From assembly GCA_905221605.1 (NCBI GenBank), contig CAJNDS010002496.1, positions 27,501 through 91,500 on the forward strand: a DNA stretch of 64,000 nucleotides, given 5' to 3'. Of the stretch, positions 43,260 to 52,593 are shown piece after piece. Positions within the stretch are counted from its first letter, which is position 1. Each line of letters starts with the position of its first letter. The translations under genes were made by a program, and so were the position numbers. This DNA is from Symbiodinium natans. Lineage: Eukaryota; Sar; Dinophyceae; Suessiales; Symbiodiniaceae. The notes under the pieces are model-generated. The model was not told where the DNA came from, searched no databases, and saw only the letters and a program-made list of their open reading frames with translations.

Positions 43260-43786
43260 AAATCACGGACCGCCCTGCAGTGCAGGAGGCTTTGGTGAGT
43301 GACGGCGGAAATCGATGGCTCTGGGATGCTCTGGGTCACTTTGAGATGCCCAAGTCCTGTGCTCTTAATCTTGGTTCTGGGACGTTCTGGGTGCTGGGAC
43401 CTAGGAAATGCTCTCCTGTTGGCTGGTCGGGAGCTCGTGTCTGGCTCGAAGCAAGCACAGGCATCTGCATCCTGGGATCGATACAAGGGCCAGGGCGATG
43501 CGCACAGAGAAAATGAAACAACGAGGCTTCTTATTTTGTCCAAGCATGAAGGAAAGAAAAAGTCAACAAAAACCTCGACCCGACCGAACAGGTCCACTGC
43601 GAGGCCCTGCCAAGCATCACTTCGGGCGACTCCCGATGCTTTGCAGCGGCCCAAGCACGTTTCAGGCCGATCTCCTCCAAACCCAAAACACACCATACAG
43701 AGCGAAAGAGAGAGAGAGAGAGACAGGGAAAGAGCGACATGCGGGCCTGCTATGCCCAGAGCAGGTGTCCCTCTGCGTCTGTGGGA

Positions 43787-44760
43787 GCGTGCTTGTGCTT
43801 GTGCTTGTGCTTGTGCTTGTGCTTGTGCTTGTGCTTGTGCTTGTGCTTGTGCTTGTGCTTGTGCTTGTGCTTGTGCTTGTGCTTGTGCTTGCGCTTGCGT
43901 TAGGATTAGTGCTTGTCTTAGTGTTAGTGTTAGTGTTGGTGTTGGTACTGGTATTGGTGTTCGTGTTTGTGTTCGTGTTCGTGCTCGTGCTCGTGCTCGC
44001 ATTAGTGTGTTCGTGTGTTAGTGTTAGTGCCAATGTCAGTGTTTGTGCTAGTGCTTGTGCGTGGCGTGTGCGTGTGCGTGTGCGTGTGCGTGTGCGTGTG
44101 CGTGTGCGTGTGCGTGTGCGTGTGCGTGTGCGTGTGCGTGTGCGTGATCGTGTGCGTGTGCGTGTGCGTGTGCGTGTGCGTGTGCGCTGTGGTGTGCGCG
44201 TGCGTGCGCGTGCGCGTGCGGGTGCGCTGTGTGCGCGTTGTGCGCGTGCGCGTGCGCGCGGTGCGCGCGTGCGCGCTGCGCGCGTGCGCGCGTGCGCGCG
44301 TGCGCGGCGCGTGCGCGCGCGTGCGTGCGTGCGCGCGCGGTGCGTGCGTGCGCGTGCGCGTGCGTGCGCGTCGCGTGCCGCGTGCGCGTGCGCGCGTGCG
44401 CGTGCGCGCGTGCTCGGTGCGCGCGTGCGCGTGCGCACGCGCGTGCGCGCGACGCGCGTGCGCGTGCGCGCGTGCGCGTGCGCGTGCGCGGGCGCGTGCA
44501 CGGGCGGGCGCGCGCGCGCGCGCGCGCGTGTGGGGGTGTGTGGTGTGTGGTGTGTGGGTGTGGTGGGTGTGTGGGGTGTGTGGGTGTGTGTGTGTGTGGG
44601 TGTGTGTGTGTGGTGTGTGTGTGTGTGTTGGTGTGTGTGTGTGTGTGTGTGTGTGTGTCTCTGTGTCTCTGTGTCTCTGTGTCTCTGTGTCTCTGTGTCT
44701 CTGTGTCTCTGTGTCTCTGTGTCTCTGTGTGTGTGTGTGTGTGTGTGTGCGTGCGTGTGC
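43787..44760. repeat. Near-1-kb alternating purine-pyrimidine repeat block
   Basis: Ordered sub-blocks: TTGTGC hexamers (43787-43893), mixed GTGTTA/GTGCTC steps (to about 44060), GTGTGC hexamers (44064-44186), GTGCGC/GC-rich steps (44190-44528), GT runs (44528-44657), eight to nine TCTCTGTG octamers (44657-44727), then GT. Very long frames in all six readings (over 390 codons) are artefacts of the repeat. Confidence 0.97.
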
Positions 44761-44959
44761 GTTACTCTGCTACATTTTGCTACCCTGAACTGTATATGCG
44801 TAAATATGTATCCCTTATGATGCAATGCTATGTACATGTGAACGGATGCGAGAAGAACGAAACTCTGAGATGTTCAAAAAAAAAGCCGGTCCTCGGCTAC
44901 TGCCCAGGCGCCTCAGAGGAAAGCAGAGCTGTATACAAAAATGTACATGTATGACATGC

Positions 44960-45190
44960 CCATATTTATCTATATATACATATATAAATATGTATATGTA
45001 TATACATACATATATATAGATATATACGTATACGTATGTGTATATATCTGTATATATTGCGGTACCCCACACCTCCCCCCCCCCAAAAAAAAAAACACAA
45101 AAAACAATAATCATAATAATAATAATAATAAACAAAACAAAATAAAAACAATAATAGTAATAATAATCAATAATAATAACGACTGATAAT
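44960..45190. repeat. TA, A-run and AAT microsatellites
   Basis: TA-rich segment (44960-45060), C9 followed by A11 (45078-45097), then AAT/ATA triplets to about 45185. Confidence 0.95.
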
Positions 45191-45325
45191 AATGAATAAA
45201 ATACAATACAAACACATAAATATCTTCTTCCAAGGCCATCGCAACTCACCATCATTCATCAAGGCTGTCTCGCTACCTGCATGTCATTGCAACCAAGTAT
45301 GTTTATGAGAGGATTGAATTTCGGG

Positions 45326-45518
45326 ATTGAATTTCAATCCCGCCCGGATCCAAGATCCAAAATCCTGGGTGTCAGGGGGCTTCGTCGAGAGCATGTTGGG
45401 ATCCCGATCCTAATGGGGCCTGTGGCTGTGGGATCCAAGATGCTCTCGACGAGGCCCTCTGACCATCTTGGATCCGGGATCTTGGATCTTGGATCCCGGG
45501 CGGGATTGAAACTCAATG
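45326..45518. repeat. Inverted repeat (hairpin) with about 85-bp arms
   Basis: The left arm starts ATTGAATTTCAATCCCGCCC and the right arm, read in reverse complement, starts CATTGAGTTTCAATCCCGCC. Both continue through GGATCCAAGATCCAA, a region with TCAG..GGG, and CGTCGAGAGCAT. The arms are imperfect and separated by about 20-30 bp. A related GGATCCAAGATTCAAGATTC stretch lies at 45736-45805. Probably a foldback-type non-coding element. Confidence 0.8.
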
Positions 45519-45809
45519 CTGGTCCGTACATGTATGTCTTTACTACAACTTACTCAAACACTACCAACAGTATTGCTACTGTCTACAACTATGTTCTTTG
45601 CTGTCTGCCTGCACCAAGCAGCGATGGCATCCGGAGCTGTTTCAGTGGTGGGCTTTGAGGAGGGACGAGGGGATCACCATCCTTGCTCACTTTATTCAGC
45701 TTCTTTCAGTCTATTCAGCTTTTCACTAAAGACGGGCCCGGATCCAAGATTCAAGATTCAAGATTCAAGACGCTAAGGACACTTTTTTTGGATTCAAGAT
45801 TCAAGAAAA

Positions 45810-47028
45810 CTATTCTACACCCTGTCAATGACCACCCACAAGGCAAACTTTTCGGTCTCGGCATGTGTTGTTGGCTCTTGCGGGTGTCCCAAGGTGTGTT
45901 TGGCGTTCTCTTGAGAGCCTCTAAAGATGCTGGGTGTTGGTTAGTGTGCTCTTCCCGGGAGGGGGGGAGGGGGTAGCAAAAAAACCAAACGATCTCGGAT
46001 GGTGTTCTGCTTGTTTGCTGGGAAGCCCAGAAAACCAGGCTTTGTTGGCTGATTGTTGCCAACCCCCAAGAGCCAAAAAACCAGCAAAAAACCCAGGATG
46101 TTGGGACCTCCAAACGAAATACCGAAAACTAAGGCAGGCCGTGTTTTAACCGAGTCTTACTAAACTTGAAATGCGACACAGTTTCGAGAGATAGCTGTTT
46201 TCGGTAGAAACGGCGAGCAAACCTCTTTCTGACAGTGTAGCCTGTATATAGAAGTTGCCATTCGACTGACAAACAACAAAACAAAACCAAAACGACAATG
46301 AATTAAGCAGCTGTTCTTCATGTAGCTGCGCCTTTCTTTAACAGAATCTTATCAGAGCTGGCCACCCTCTAAAATTTGTTCCGGGCCGAGTTCTTAATCC
46401 CGGATTATTACAAAAACTGTCTTGTTGAAGAGTCAGTCCATTGGCGAATTCACACAGAGCTGGCCACTCACTCAAGAATGTTCCGCACCAGTCAACTTCC
46501 GATGAGCAGTGAAATGGAAACTACCACCCTTGCAAGAAGCACCTTCTAGGACTTTCTGAATTGGTTGAAAGGATCTGACAAGGAACTTGTCGCGTCTCAG
46601 AAATTATCTTCCAGACATGTTTCCGAATGCAGTTGGGAAGAGCTTTTGTTCTTAGAATCCACTGCAGTCAAAAGATGTTGGTCTGAAGGCTCGGCGGCCC
46701 CTCCAGGGGTCAAAAAGAATGCCGTAAAACCTACGCTCATGACTGGCTTATGATGCAAAAAATTCAGCTTAGAGTATTGGAAAGTGAGACATGGGATGAG
46801 TTCCTGGTGTTGCGGCACGGTGCATTCAAACGTATACAGGTAAAGAGATCCACAGATTGATCTAGCAAGGGAGGGGCAACGCCTCCAAAGCCGGCTGCGG
46901 TAGGTTGTGATCATTCTGGGGGCCGGGGACTGTGCACTTTCTGGAGACAAGATGCTGAGAGTATGCTCTGGAAGGTCATGTTCTGCGGCAAACCTGCATG
47001 AGGGCACAAGGCCATATCCCCTTCACGA
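45810..47028. other. Stretch without a supported gene
   Basis: Frames at 45751-46113 (minus) and 45934-46149 (plus) exist, but they overlap G/A runs and related repeats. 46150-46560 shows nothing recognisable. A TCAGAGCTGGCCACCCTC / AGAGCTGGCCACTCAC pair at 46349 and 46457 suggests a small local duplication. Confidence 0.45.
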
Positions 47029-47385
47029 CTATGACCCAGTATACCCCAGTAACAATAGCAACGCTTGCTGGTAGCAGGTCTGAAAGGGAGCATCAGCCTT
47101 CGTGCCGCCGTCAGGGCATTCTCCACGGTGGGCTTCCAGGAGATGGGCACGGCCTTGCCTCTGACCTGGAAATCTCGATTTGCAGTGCGGGCAAGCACCG
47201 AATCTATCCAAATTCCTTCGCGGTCTCGCGGAGAAAAAACCAAGAAATCTAGAGAAGGTCAAAACACACGCAGCCAGAATGCCGTAAGCGACACATGTTG
47301 TGGCCTCGAAAGCGAGGCTCACGACATCATCGGCTTCAGCCTTAAAGGCAGGCAGCAGCGCCAGCGCGGCGCAGGGCCATTTCAT
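47029..47385 (-). CDS. Candidate coding region, two competing frames
   Basis: One frame (from 47385) begins MKWPCAALALLPAFKAEADD and FEATTCVAYGILAACVL, resembling an N-terminal targeting or membrane segment. From about 47243 a second frame on the same strand (RDREGIWIDSVLARTANRDF, then GKAVPISWKPTVENALTA) looks more strongly coding. They probably represent two exons, but no intron with acceptable length and sites was identified. Function unknown. Confidence 0.4.
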   Translation of the reverse strand: MKWPCAALALLPAFKAEADDVVSLAFEATTCVAYGILAACVLTFSRFLGFFSARPRRNLDRFGACPHCKSRFPGQRQGRAHLLEAHRGECPDGGTKADAPFQTCYQQALLLLLGYTGS

Positions 47386-48309
47386 GGCTTCAGGGAAACT
47401 TTGGGGCGCCCCTTACAGGACGATGCGCAAGGCAGATTCCAGGACTTGGGGGGGATTTGGGTTGGTCTTCCTAGGAAGGGCGTGACACGAGTGGGAGTCT
47501 GGCAACTCCGTTTCACAGCAACGCTGTTGCAAGGCGTTGCTAGATGAATTGTAGATGAAATGTGGTCCCCAGTCTGTGCTGGCGTCGGTCATCCCTGCAC
47601 GTGGGCACACATGCTCCAGCTGGCAACGGCAAACCCCCCATGGCTGTCATATTCAGCGGGAGAGAGAGGCGCAAACTGCACAAGGAGTGTTGCCAGAGCA
47701 TGGATGGACACTCGTCCTGTCGTCATCAGTCACAGAGTGCTGCACTTTTGGCTTTGCGCAGATGCCCGCACATGACATCCACCGCTCCCGGCACGGACCC
47801 AGCTTGTCTACCAGAATGACCTCAAAAAGCTGAGCCACAACACTAAGTGACATACTGTGACATACTATAAGCACAAAACACGGTTGCTGGGTATAGCGTA
47901 GGGAGCTCAGATGAATTAACCCCTAACCGGTGGCTAACGAGCTACAAGGAAGCGGCCCCTTTCTCAGATACATCTGGATGCGCAAAAGACACCAAGGCAT
48001 CTACGAAGATCTCAGCAGCCCCCTTCCAGTCACCCTCTGCGCTGCAGCGGGAACTGACTGAATTAGTGCATGCTTAACAGTCACAGGCTGTACATGCTGC
48101 TTGCCAGCATGCTGCACCACCGCTTTGGTACGCGGTGCATCTTTTCAAAGATCTGCTAACTCAGGCAACATGAAAGCGACATCTGTCTACTCTAGCGTCG
48201 CAGCTTTCGGATTGGCGGCTCTAGCTTTTTCACCCTTAGAACGTAGCGGGGTGGACTTTTCTCGATGCTCCTCCCCTCGCAGCGACGCCAAGTGAGACCG
48301 ATTGTGGGA

Positions 48310-48660
48310 CTAGGGGTCACACTTTGACTCGAGCTTGACATCCCAGTCCCAACACACGGACACATGGCCCTCACTGCCATCGCAACTGCAAGCAAGGAAT
48401 TGCGCTCTGACTTTGGGCTTCAGGGGTTCAGGACATTCAGGAGGTATGGCCTTGCGTGGAGGAGCGAAAGGTTCCGGTTTTCTGATATGAAGTCCCACCG
48501 GCCTGCAGGCGATCTTCACCACCTTCTTATTCCCCATGGACATCATCACGCCAGCTTGCACGAAGACACCTCCGCGGAAGCCAGGATGTGCTCGAAACTC
48601 AAGGCATGCGGAAAGCTTCACTGCCTTGTCCGCCGCGCCGTACTCTTTGCTGCAGCGTCT
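48310..48660 (-). CDS. Terminal exon of an unknown gene
   Basis: After a GGGAGGAG acceptor the frame reads CSKEYGAADKAVKLSACLEF, then GFRGGVFVQAGVMMSMGNKK, a Pro-rich stretch and CSCDGSEGHVSVCWDWDVKL, with a TAG stop at 48310. Very convincing coding composition over more than 110 codons. It may be the 3' end of the same gene as the HEAT-like exons at 49.1-50.0 kb. No domain recognised. Confidence 0.55.
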   Translation of the reverse strand, partial: RRCSKEYGAADKAVKLSACLEFRAHPGFRGGVFVQAGVMMSMGNKKVVKIACRPVGLHIRKPEPFAPPRKAIPPECPEPLKPKVRAQFLACSCDGSEGHVSVCWDWDVKLESKCDP

Positions 48661-48991
48661 CCTCCCAGGAGAACATTGTTGTCATGAAAAGAGTACCTGA
48701 GTGCGCCTGTGAGCCCCCCTGCTTCTGAAGTTGAAAACAACTACCTTGCTTCACAGTCCAGATGAGGGGAGATGGAAGAGCAGAACGAGCCTCCAGCACG
48801 AAGCGAAGAATGTGGAGTGGGATGTTCTCTGTTTCCGATGCCTTTCCGACTGGGGCACTGAGCTGCAAGTTCACAAGTAGACATCTTGACATGTGAGCAT
48901 CATGCAAGGTGCTGCTTAGGCGGCTTTGGGGAAAGCGAGCTGACAAATGAGACAAAGCCTCCAACCATCCCCAAACCCCAAGGATAAGCAT
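48661..48991 (-). CDS. Candidate exon upstream of the 48310-48660 exon
   Basis: Frame with LVNLQLSAPVGKASETENIP and LHILRFVLEARSALPSPL then a GTAGTT donor at about 48743. A start-like MLILGVWGWLEALSHL lies at its 5' edge. Limits approximate; helical protein of unknown role. Confidence 0.4.
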
Positions 48992-49091
48992 GCCTGCAAA
49001 GTCCTGACATTCTTCGACAACTCATCATGCTACAGGAACCCTGTGATGGAAAGCCCGGGCCATGAAATCATGGGGACCATCGGATGCAGGT

Positions 49092-49406
49092 TCAGACATA
49101 AGCTTTGGCCCCCTCCTCGAGCCGGCTATGGAGCCGTGCCAAGTCCTCCCTCTTCTGCACATACCTGCAGAGGTTGCCCCATTGAGGGTGCGCGAACAGG
49201 TGCAGATGCTCGGAGATGTTCCGCTGTTCCAAGCTTGAAGCTAAGCCTCGGAGATTGTGTGCACGCAGATATGCCCATGCGTCCCCTGCTGCCTGCACAA
49301 ACCGCAGCCTGGGAACGGAAACTGCAAAAAAGGAGCAATCCACGACAGGTTGCAATGTTGAAAGCAACTTTGCGCTGGTGAGACCGTACACTGCATCGAA
49401 CAGAAA
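49092..49406 (-). CDS. Candidate exon after the HEAT-like exon
   Basis: Follows an AGCAGAG acceptor; encodes FLFDAVYGLTSAKLL, FVQAAGDAWAYLRAHNLRG and YVQKREDLARLHSRLEEGAK, then GTCTGA (either a stop or a donor). Joins in phase to the HEAT-like exon if that exon uses a GA donor at Pro-Ser. Helical throughout. Confidence 0.5.
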   Translation of the reverse strand, partial: FLFDAVYGLTSAKLLSTLQPVVDCSFFAVSVPRLRFVQAAGDAWAYLRAHNLRGLASSLEQRNISEHLHLFAHPQWGNLCRYVQKREDLARLHSRLEEGAKAYV

Positions 49407-49456
49407 CTCTGCTCGAAGCCAACATGACCCAAGTTGCAGCGGAGCAAGTCCGCATC

Positions 49457-50011
49457 TTACTCCGACGGCATCTCCTGCCTCATCGCAGAAAGCTCAGCAA
49501 GGGCCCGGATGGCCAGCGGGTCAGGCGAGGAGGACACAGAGATTTTTGTCAAGGTCTCAGCATAACTCTCCCAGAGTACCGACAGCCTCTGCAAGGCGTG
49601 GGCGTCTTCGGCCTCCTCGGCCTGCTCGACTTCCCTGGCCTTTACAGAACTTACCAAGTCGGCAACTCCCTGCAGGGCGCGGCGGCGCACGGCCGGATCT
49701 TCTTCCCCAGCCAGAACCTTCTTGATCGCGTCTGAGCGTAAATCCTCGTTGTCGTTGGGAATCAAAGAGAAATATGCACCCACACAAGCCAGGCGCACTT
49801 GTGGGTTTGGATCAGCGATGTCCTTGAGCAAGGTCTCCCCCAGAAGCACGCACTTCTCATCACCATGGAGTGAGCGCGCTGCTTCCCAAGCCCGATAAGC
49901 TTTCAGCTTGAGGCTGGGATTGCTCAGGGCTACGGTCATTGGCATGAAGGCGCTGTTCAAAACATCGTGCAGCTGCTCGGTGTCATAGGCCAAGATGAAG
50001 TCCAGCAGCTC
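49457..50011 (-). CDS. HEAT/armadillo-like repeat exon
   Basis: Starts after a GGTTTCAG acceptor (ELLDFILAYDTEQLHDV). It contains repeated helical hairpins with the D-x-x-x-x-V-R pattern of HEAT repeats: LKDIADPNPQVRLACVGAYF and AGEEDPAVRRRALQGVADLV. Such repeats form scaffolds for protein-protein contacts in transport, translation and signalling. The frame stops at 49457 unless the intron starts at a GA donor just before (TCG then GAGTAAG). The 5' exons are not identified. Repeat type seen by motif; the specific protein is unknown. Confidence 0.6.
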   Translation of the reverse strand, partial: ELLDFILAYDTEQLHDVLNSAFMPMTVALSNPSLKLKAYRAWEAARSLHGDEKCVLLGETLLKDIADPNPQVRLACVGAYFSLIPNDNEDLRSDAIKKVLAGEEDPAVRRRALQGVADLVSSVKAREVEQAEEAEDAHALQRLSVLWESYAETLTKISVSSSPDPLAIRALAELSAMRQEMPSE

Positions 50012-51073
50012 CTGAAACCGACAGCATTATGCAACCTCCCGCACTTAACCCGGCCCCCTCAAGCTGCAGACTGTCAATGCAAGTTACCAACCCACACCCT
50101 CTGAGACATCTCAAGCCCACATTGGAATCTTCCAAAGCCTCTGAAGCCACAGGGCCTCCAGCAAACCGTTATCCGCGGGTTGGCGCCCGGCAGCCGCCAC
50201 CAGGCGCTGAAGCTCCTGGCGCTTCGTGCCCACAAAGGCAAAAGTGCCTGGGATCCATCCGGTGCTTGAGTACAGGGGTTTTGAAGCCGCTTGCGGTGGG
50301 CCTCTTTGCGGACGTGATCTTTGCATGCTTTTGGCGGGCGTTCTGGCTAGAGGGGGTGACTGGAACGAGAGGGTCCAAACACAAGGTATGAAGGGTTCGA
50401 GCCTCACTGTTCTTGTGCCTGTACGACCCTTCTGCTTAGCGCCGTAGTGGTTGCAGTTGTGAGCTTTGGCCGCACAGCATGCATTGAACTTCCCTTCTGC
50501 AGAAGCAGAGTCTCGTGCTGCGCCAGGATCTTTAACGGGGCATCCCACATGTCTCAAGGAAAAACTGCCTCTTGCAGTTTTTGCAACCTTCCAAGATTCA
50601 AACCTATGCACGGCGGAAGTCTTCGCAAGCTCAGGCCCAGCCACGTTCCACCAAGGAAGGACGCTCCATGAAGTCACACAAGGCCTTGGCTATCCGAGGC
50701 GAGGTGTGTTGCAAAGAGAAAGGCTTCAAAGGTGCACCAACTGATCCATCTTCACGCACGTCTTGTCACCTCCACACACACACACACATGCCTTATCACC
50801 CCTCTCTGGTTCATGGTCTCCAGCAGGCATGTTGTCAGCAACGGTTTACTGAGTTGCCATTTAGACAGCCACCTGGCTACCCTCGTATGTCACAACAGCA
50901 GTTGTAGTGCAGCTATGCAGGGTCGAGAGCCTCACTCGCCACGCGCGCGCCGCGTGCCAAAGCCCGTTCGGCCAGCACGAAAGGCCACCTGAAACCAAGC
51001 GCTTGACTCAAGCGGTTACGTGGTGAGGGCCAATATGGCCAGGGTTCCAGGCTGCGCAGGATCCTCATAAGGC

Positions 51074-51240
51074 TCAAGGCTCCGGTTTCGATGACAGCGG
51101 AGGCCTGACTTCCAGGTCGGCGCCGGCCAGTGTCTGCTGGAACGGAGCCTCGGGCTCGGCCTCATACCTCAGAGTCGCTGGGTGATAAGTCGGCTGATCT
51201 GAATCAGATGCATCTCGTTGTGCAGGCGTGCAGGCTGGCA
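51074..51240 (-). CDS. Candidate terminal exon, acidic
   Basis: Encodes QRDASDSDQPTYHPATLRYE then EPEAPFQQTLAGADLEV and a Ser/Lys/Pro tail ending in a TGA stop. Coding-like composition; no domain. The 5' limit is approximate. Confidence 0.4.
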
Positions 51241-51835
51241 GCACTATAGTACGGCTGTTGAATTCTAACACTCAGCTGCTCAATTTACATCGAACCCCAC
51301 TCTTGTGTCCGCAGTATAGGTCTTGCGGTGCAGGATGTGTTTTTTGGATGCGAGGGCGACCCCATGAAGTAGGCCAATTGCATCATCACGGCAGGCCTGA
51401 AATCCTTCCTCAATCCAGCCGTAAGAAGGAATTCAGCCCGGACTCAGAACTGACATCTTCACGACCTGCTTGGTGCCGGAAACTACCGCGCGGGCCTGGT
51501 GGAGAAGCCGATGGTCGAAGACCTGCAGGCACTCGGGATAGGCTTTAGGATCGCATGTGTTAGGACATCGGTAGTTCTCTAAATTAGGTCCCATTTTGGG
51601 TCCCCCATAGAATGTGGTATAACCAGGACCCCCAAAGGGACCCTAATGCAGAGAACTGCCCATACGTAAGGATATGTTAGGAGGTCACTACTAGGAGCCT
51701 CTGATTGATTTCTAGGGCTTGGGGAAGATGTGGGCTTCATGTCCGGGCGATGCCTTGCGAAACGAGTGTTCAAAAGCACGATGACCCCTGGGAGTCGGTC
51801 AGAGCTTCAATTCACAACCCGGAGGATCTTCCAAA

Positions 51836-51937
51836 TCAAAGCCCAGCGACGACAACGGTCCCTTCTTTGGGGTCCACATCTGCACCGTCTGCGCCATCCA
51901 GAAAGCGCAAGCTCCCGCCAGCAAAGCCAGAATTGAC
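51836..51937 (-). CDS. Candidate short exon next to poly-C
   Basis: On the minus strand an acceptor-like CCCCCTTTTGAG follows the long C-run, then the frame reads VNSGFAGGSLRFLDGADGAD and VDPKEGTVVVAGL to a stop. Gly/Asp-rich and plausibly coding. Confidence 0.35.
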   Translation of the reverse strand, partial: VNSGFAGGSLRFLDGADGADVDPKEGTVVVAGL

Positions 51938-51944
51938 CTCAAAG

Positions 51945-51974
51945 GGGGGGTAGGGGGGGTGGGGGGGGGGGGGG
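51945..51974. repeat. Poly-G runs (up to 14 G)
   Basis: G7-TA-G7-T-G14. A second run of 17 G lies at 52724-52740. Both could form G-quadruplexes. Confidence 0.95.
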
Positions 51975-52362
51975 AAACATGCGGGGTTCACACAAGATTC
52001 ACGGGATTCTCGGTTTGGGGAGTTTGGGGTGATTTCTTCTGAGCTCCGAGAAAGTGGATGAGCCTCTCTCACACACCCAACAAATGTCCTCATTCGGATG
52101 GAAGAACTCTGTTCCGGACTGATTCAAGGCAGTTAAGGCGTTGCGTTTGTTGAGCGTGAGCTTCTTTTGTCAAGTGGCGTACACCAGTGCGGTCAGGCGC
52201 GAGTACCTCAAGCGGTTTCTTACACGACCAGACCTTAGCCTTAGCCCATTCTTCAACCAGCACAGATACATGAAAGCGCTAATGGCAGCTTCTCCACAGG
52301 CCGGGGCACGAGTCCGGAGCTGCTAAAGGAGTGTCGGCATGCACTGGATGGTCACCTCCACG

Positions 52363-52593
52363 TCAAGTGCAGTGATCAAGCAAGCCCCTCACCGTTGCAC
52401 AGATGCCACAAATGACCCACGCCCCACACTCTGTCGTGGACAGTCCTCTTGAGAGATGGTTTGGGCAGACGTCGAGAATGATTCGTCCATCTCGCGGCCC
52501 ACCAGCCTTCACCAGTCCCTCCATGGTACCTAAGTTATTTTCGATACCTCGCTCTATATCCAGCCTACAAAGCTCTGTCCACGCCCAGCTCAC
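52363..52593 (-). CDS. Candidate exon, unknown protein
   Basis: 76 codons: WTELCRLDIERGIENNLGTM, GPRDGRIILDVCPNHLSRGL, ending in a stop. Good coding composition; the Met may be internal because an AG (GGACAGAG) lies just inside the frame. No family recognised. Confidence 0.45.
   Translation of the reverse strand: MSWAWTELCRLDIERGIENNLGTMEGLVKAGGPRDGRIILDVCPNHLSRGLSTTECGAWVICGICATVRGLLDHCT

Noticed and set aside
43408-44820. Very long open frames on both strands (up to 470 codons)
   Set aside because: They are translations of the GT/GC hexamer and dinucleotide repeat block, rich in Val/Cys/Arg or His/Thr, and open in several frames at once.
45751-46113. A 120-codon minus-strand frame rich in Trp, Phe and Ser
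   Set aside because: It spans GATTCAAGATTCAAG repeats and a G-rich tract, has no splice support and no motif.
47245-47310. C2H2 zinc-finger-like spacing CPHC...H...H on the minus strand
   Set aside because: The conserved leucine position is missing and an overlapping frame has better coding composition, so the match is probably accidental.
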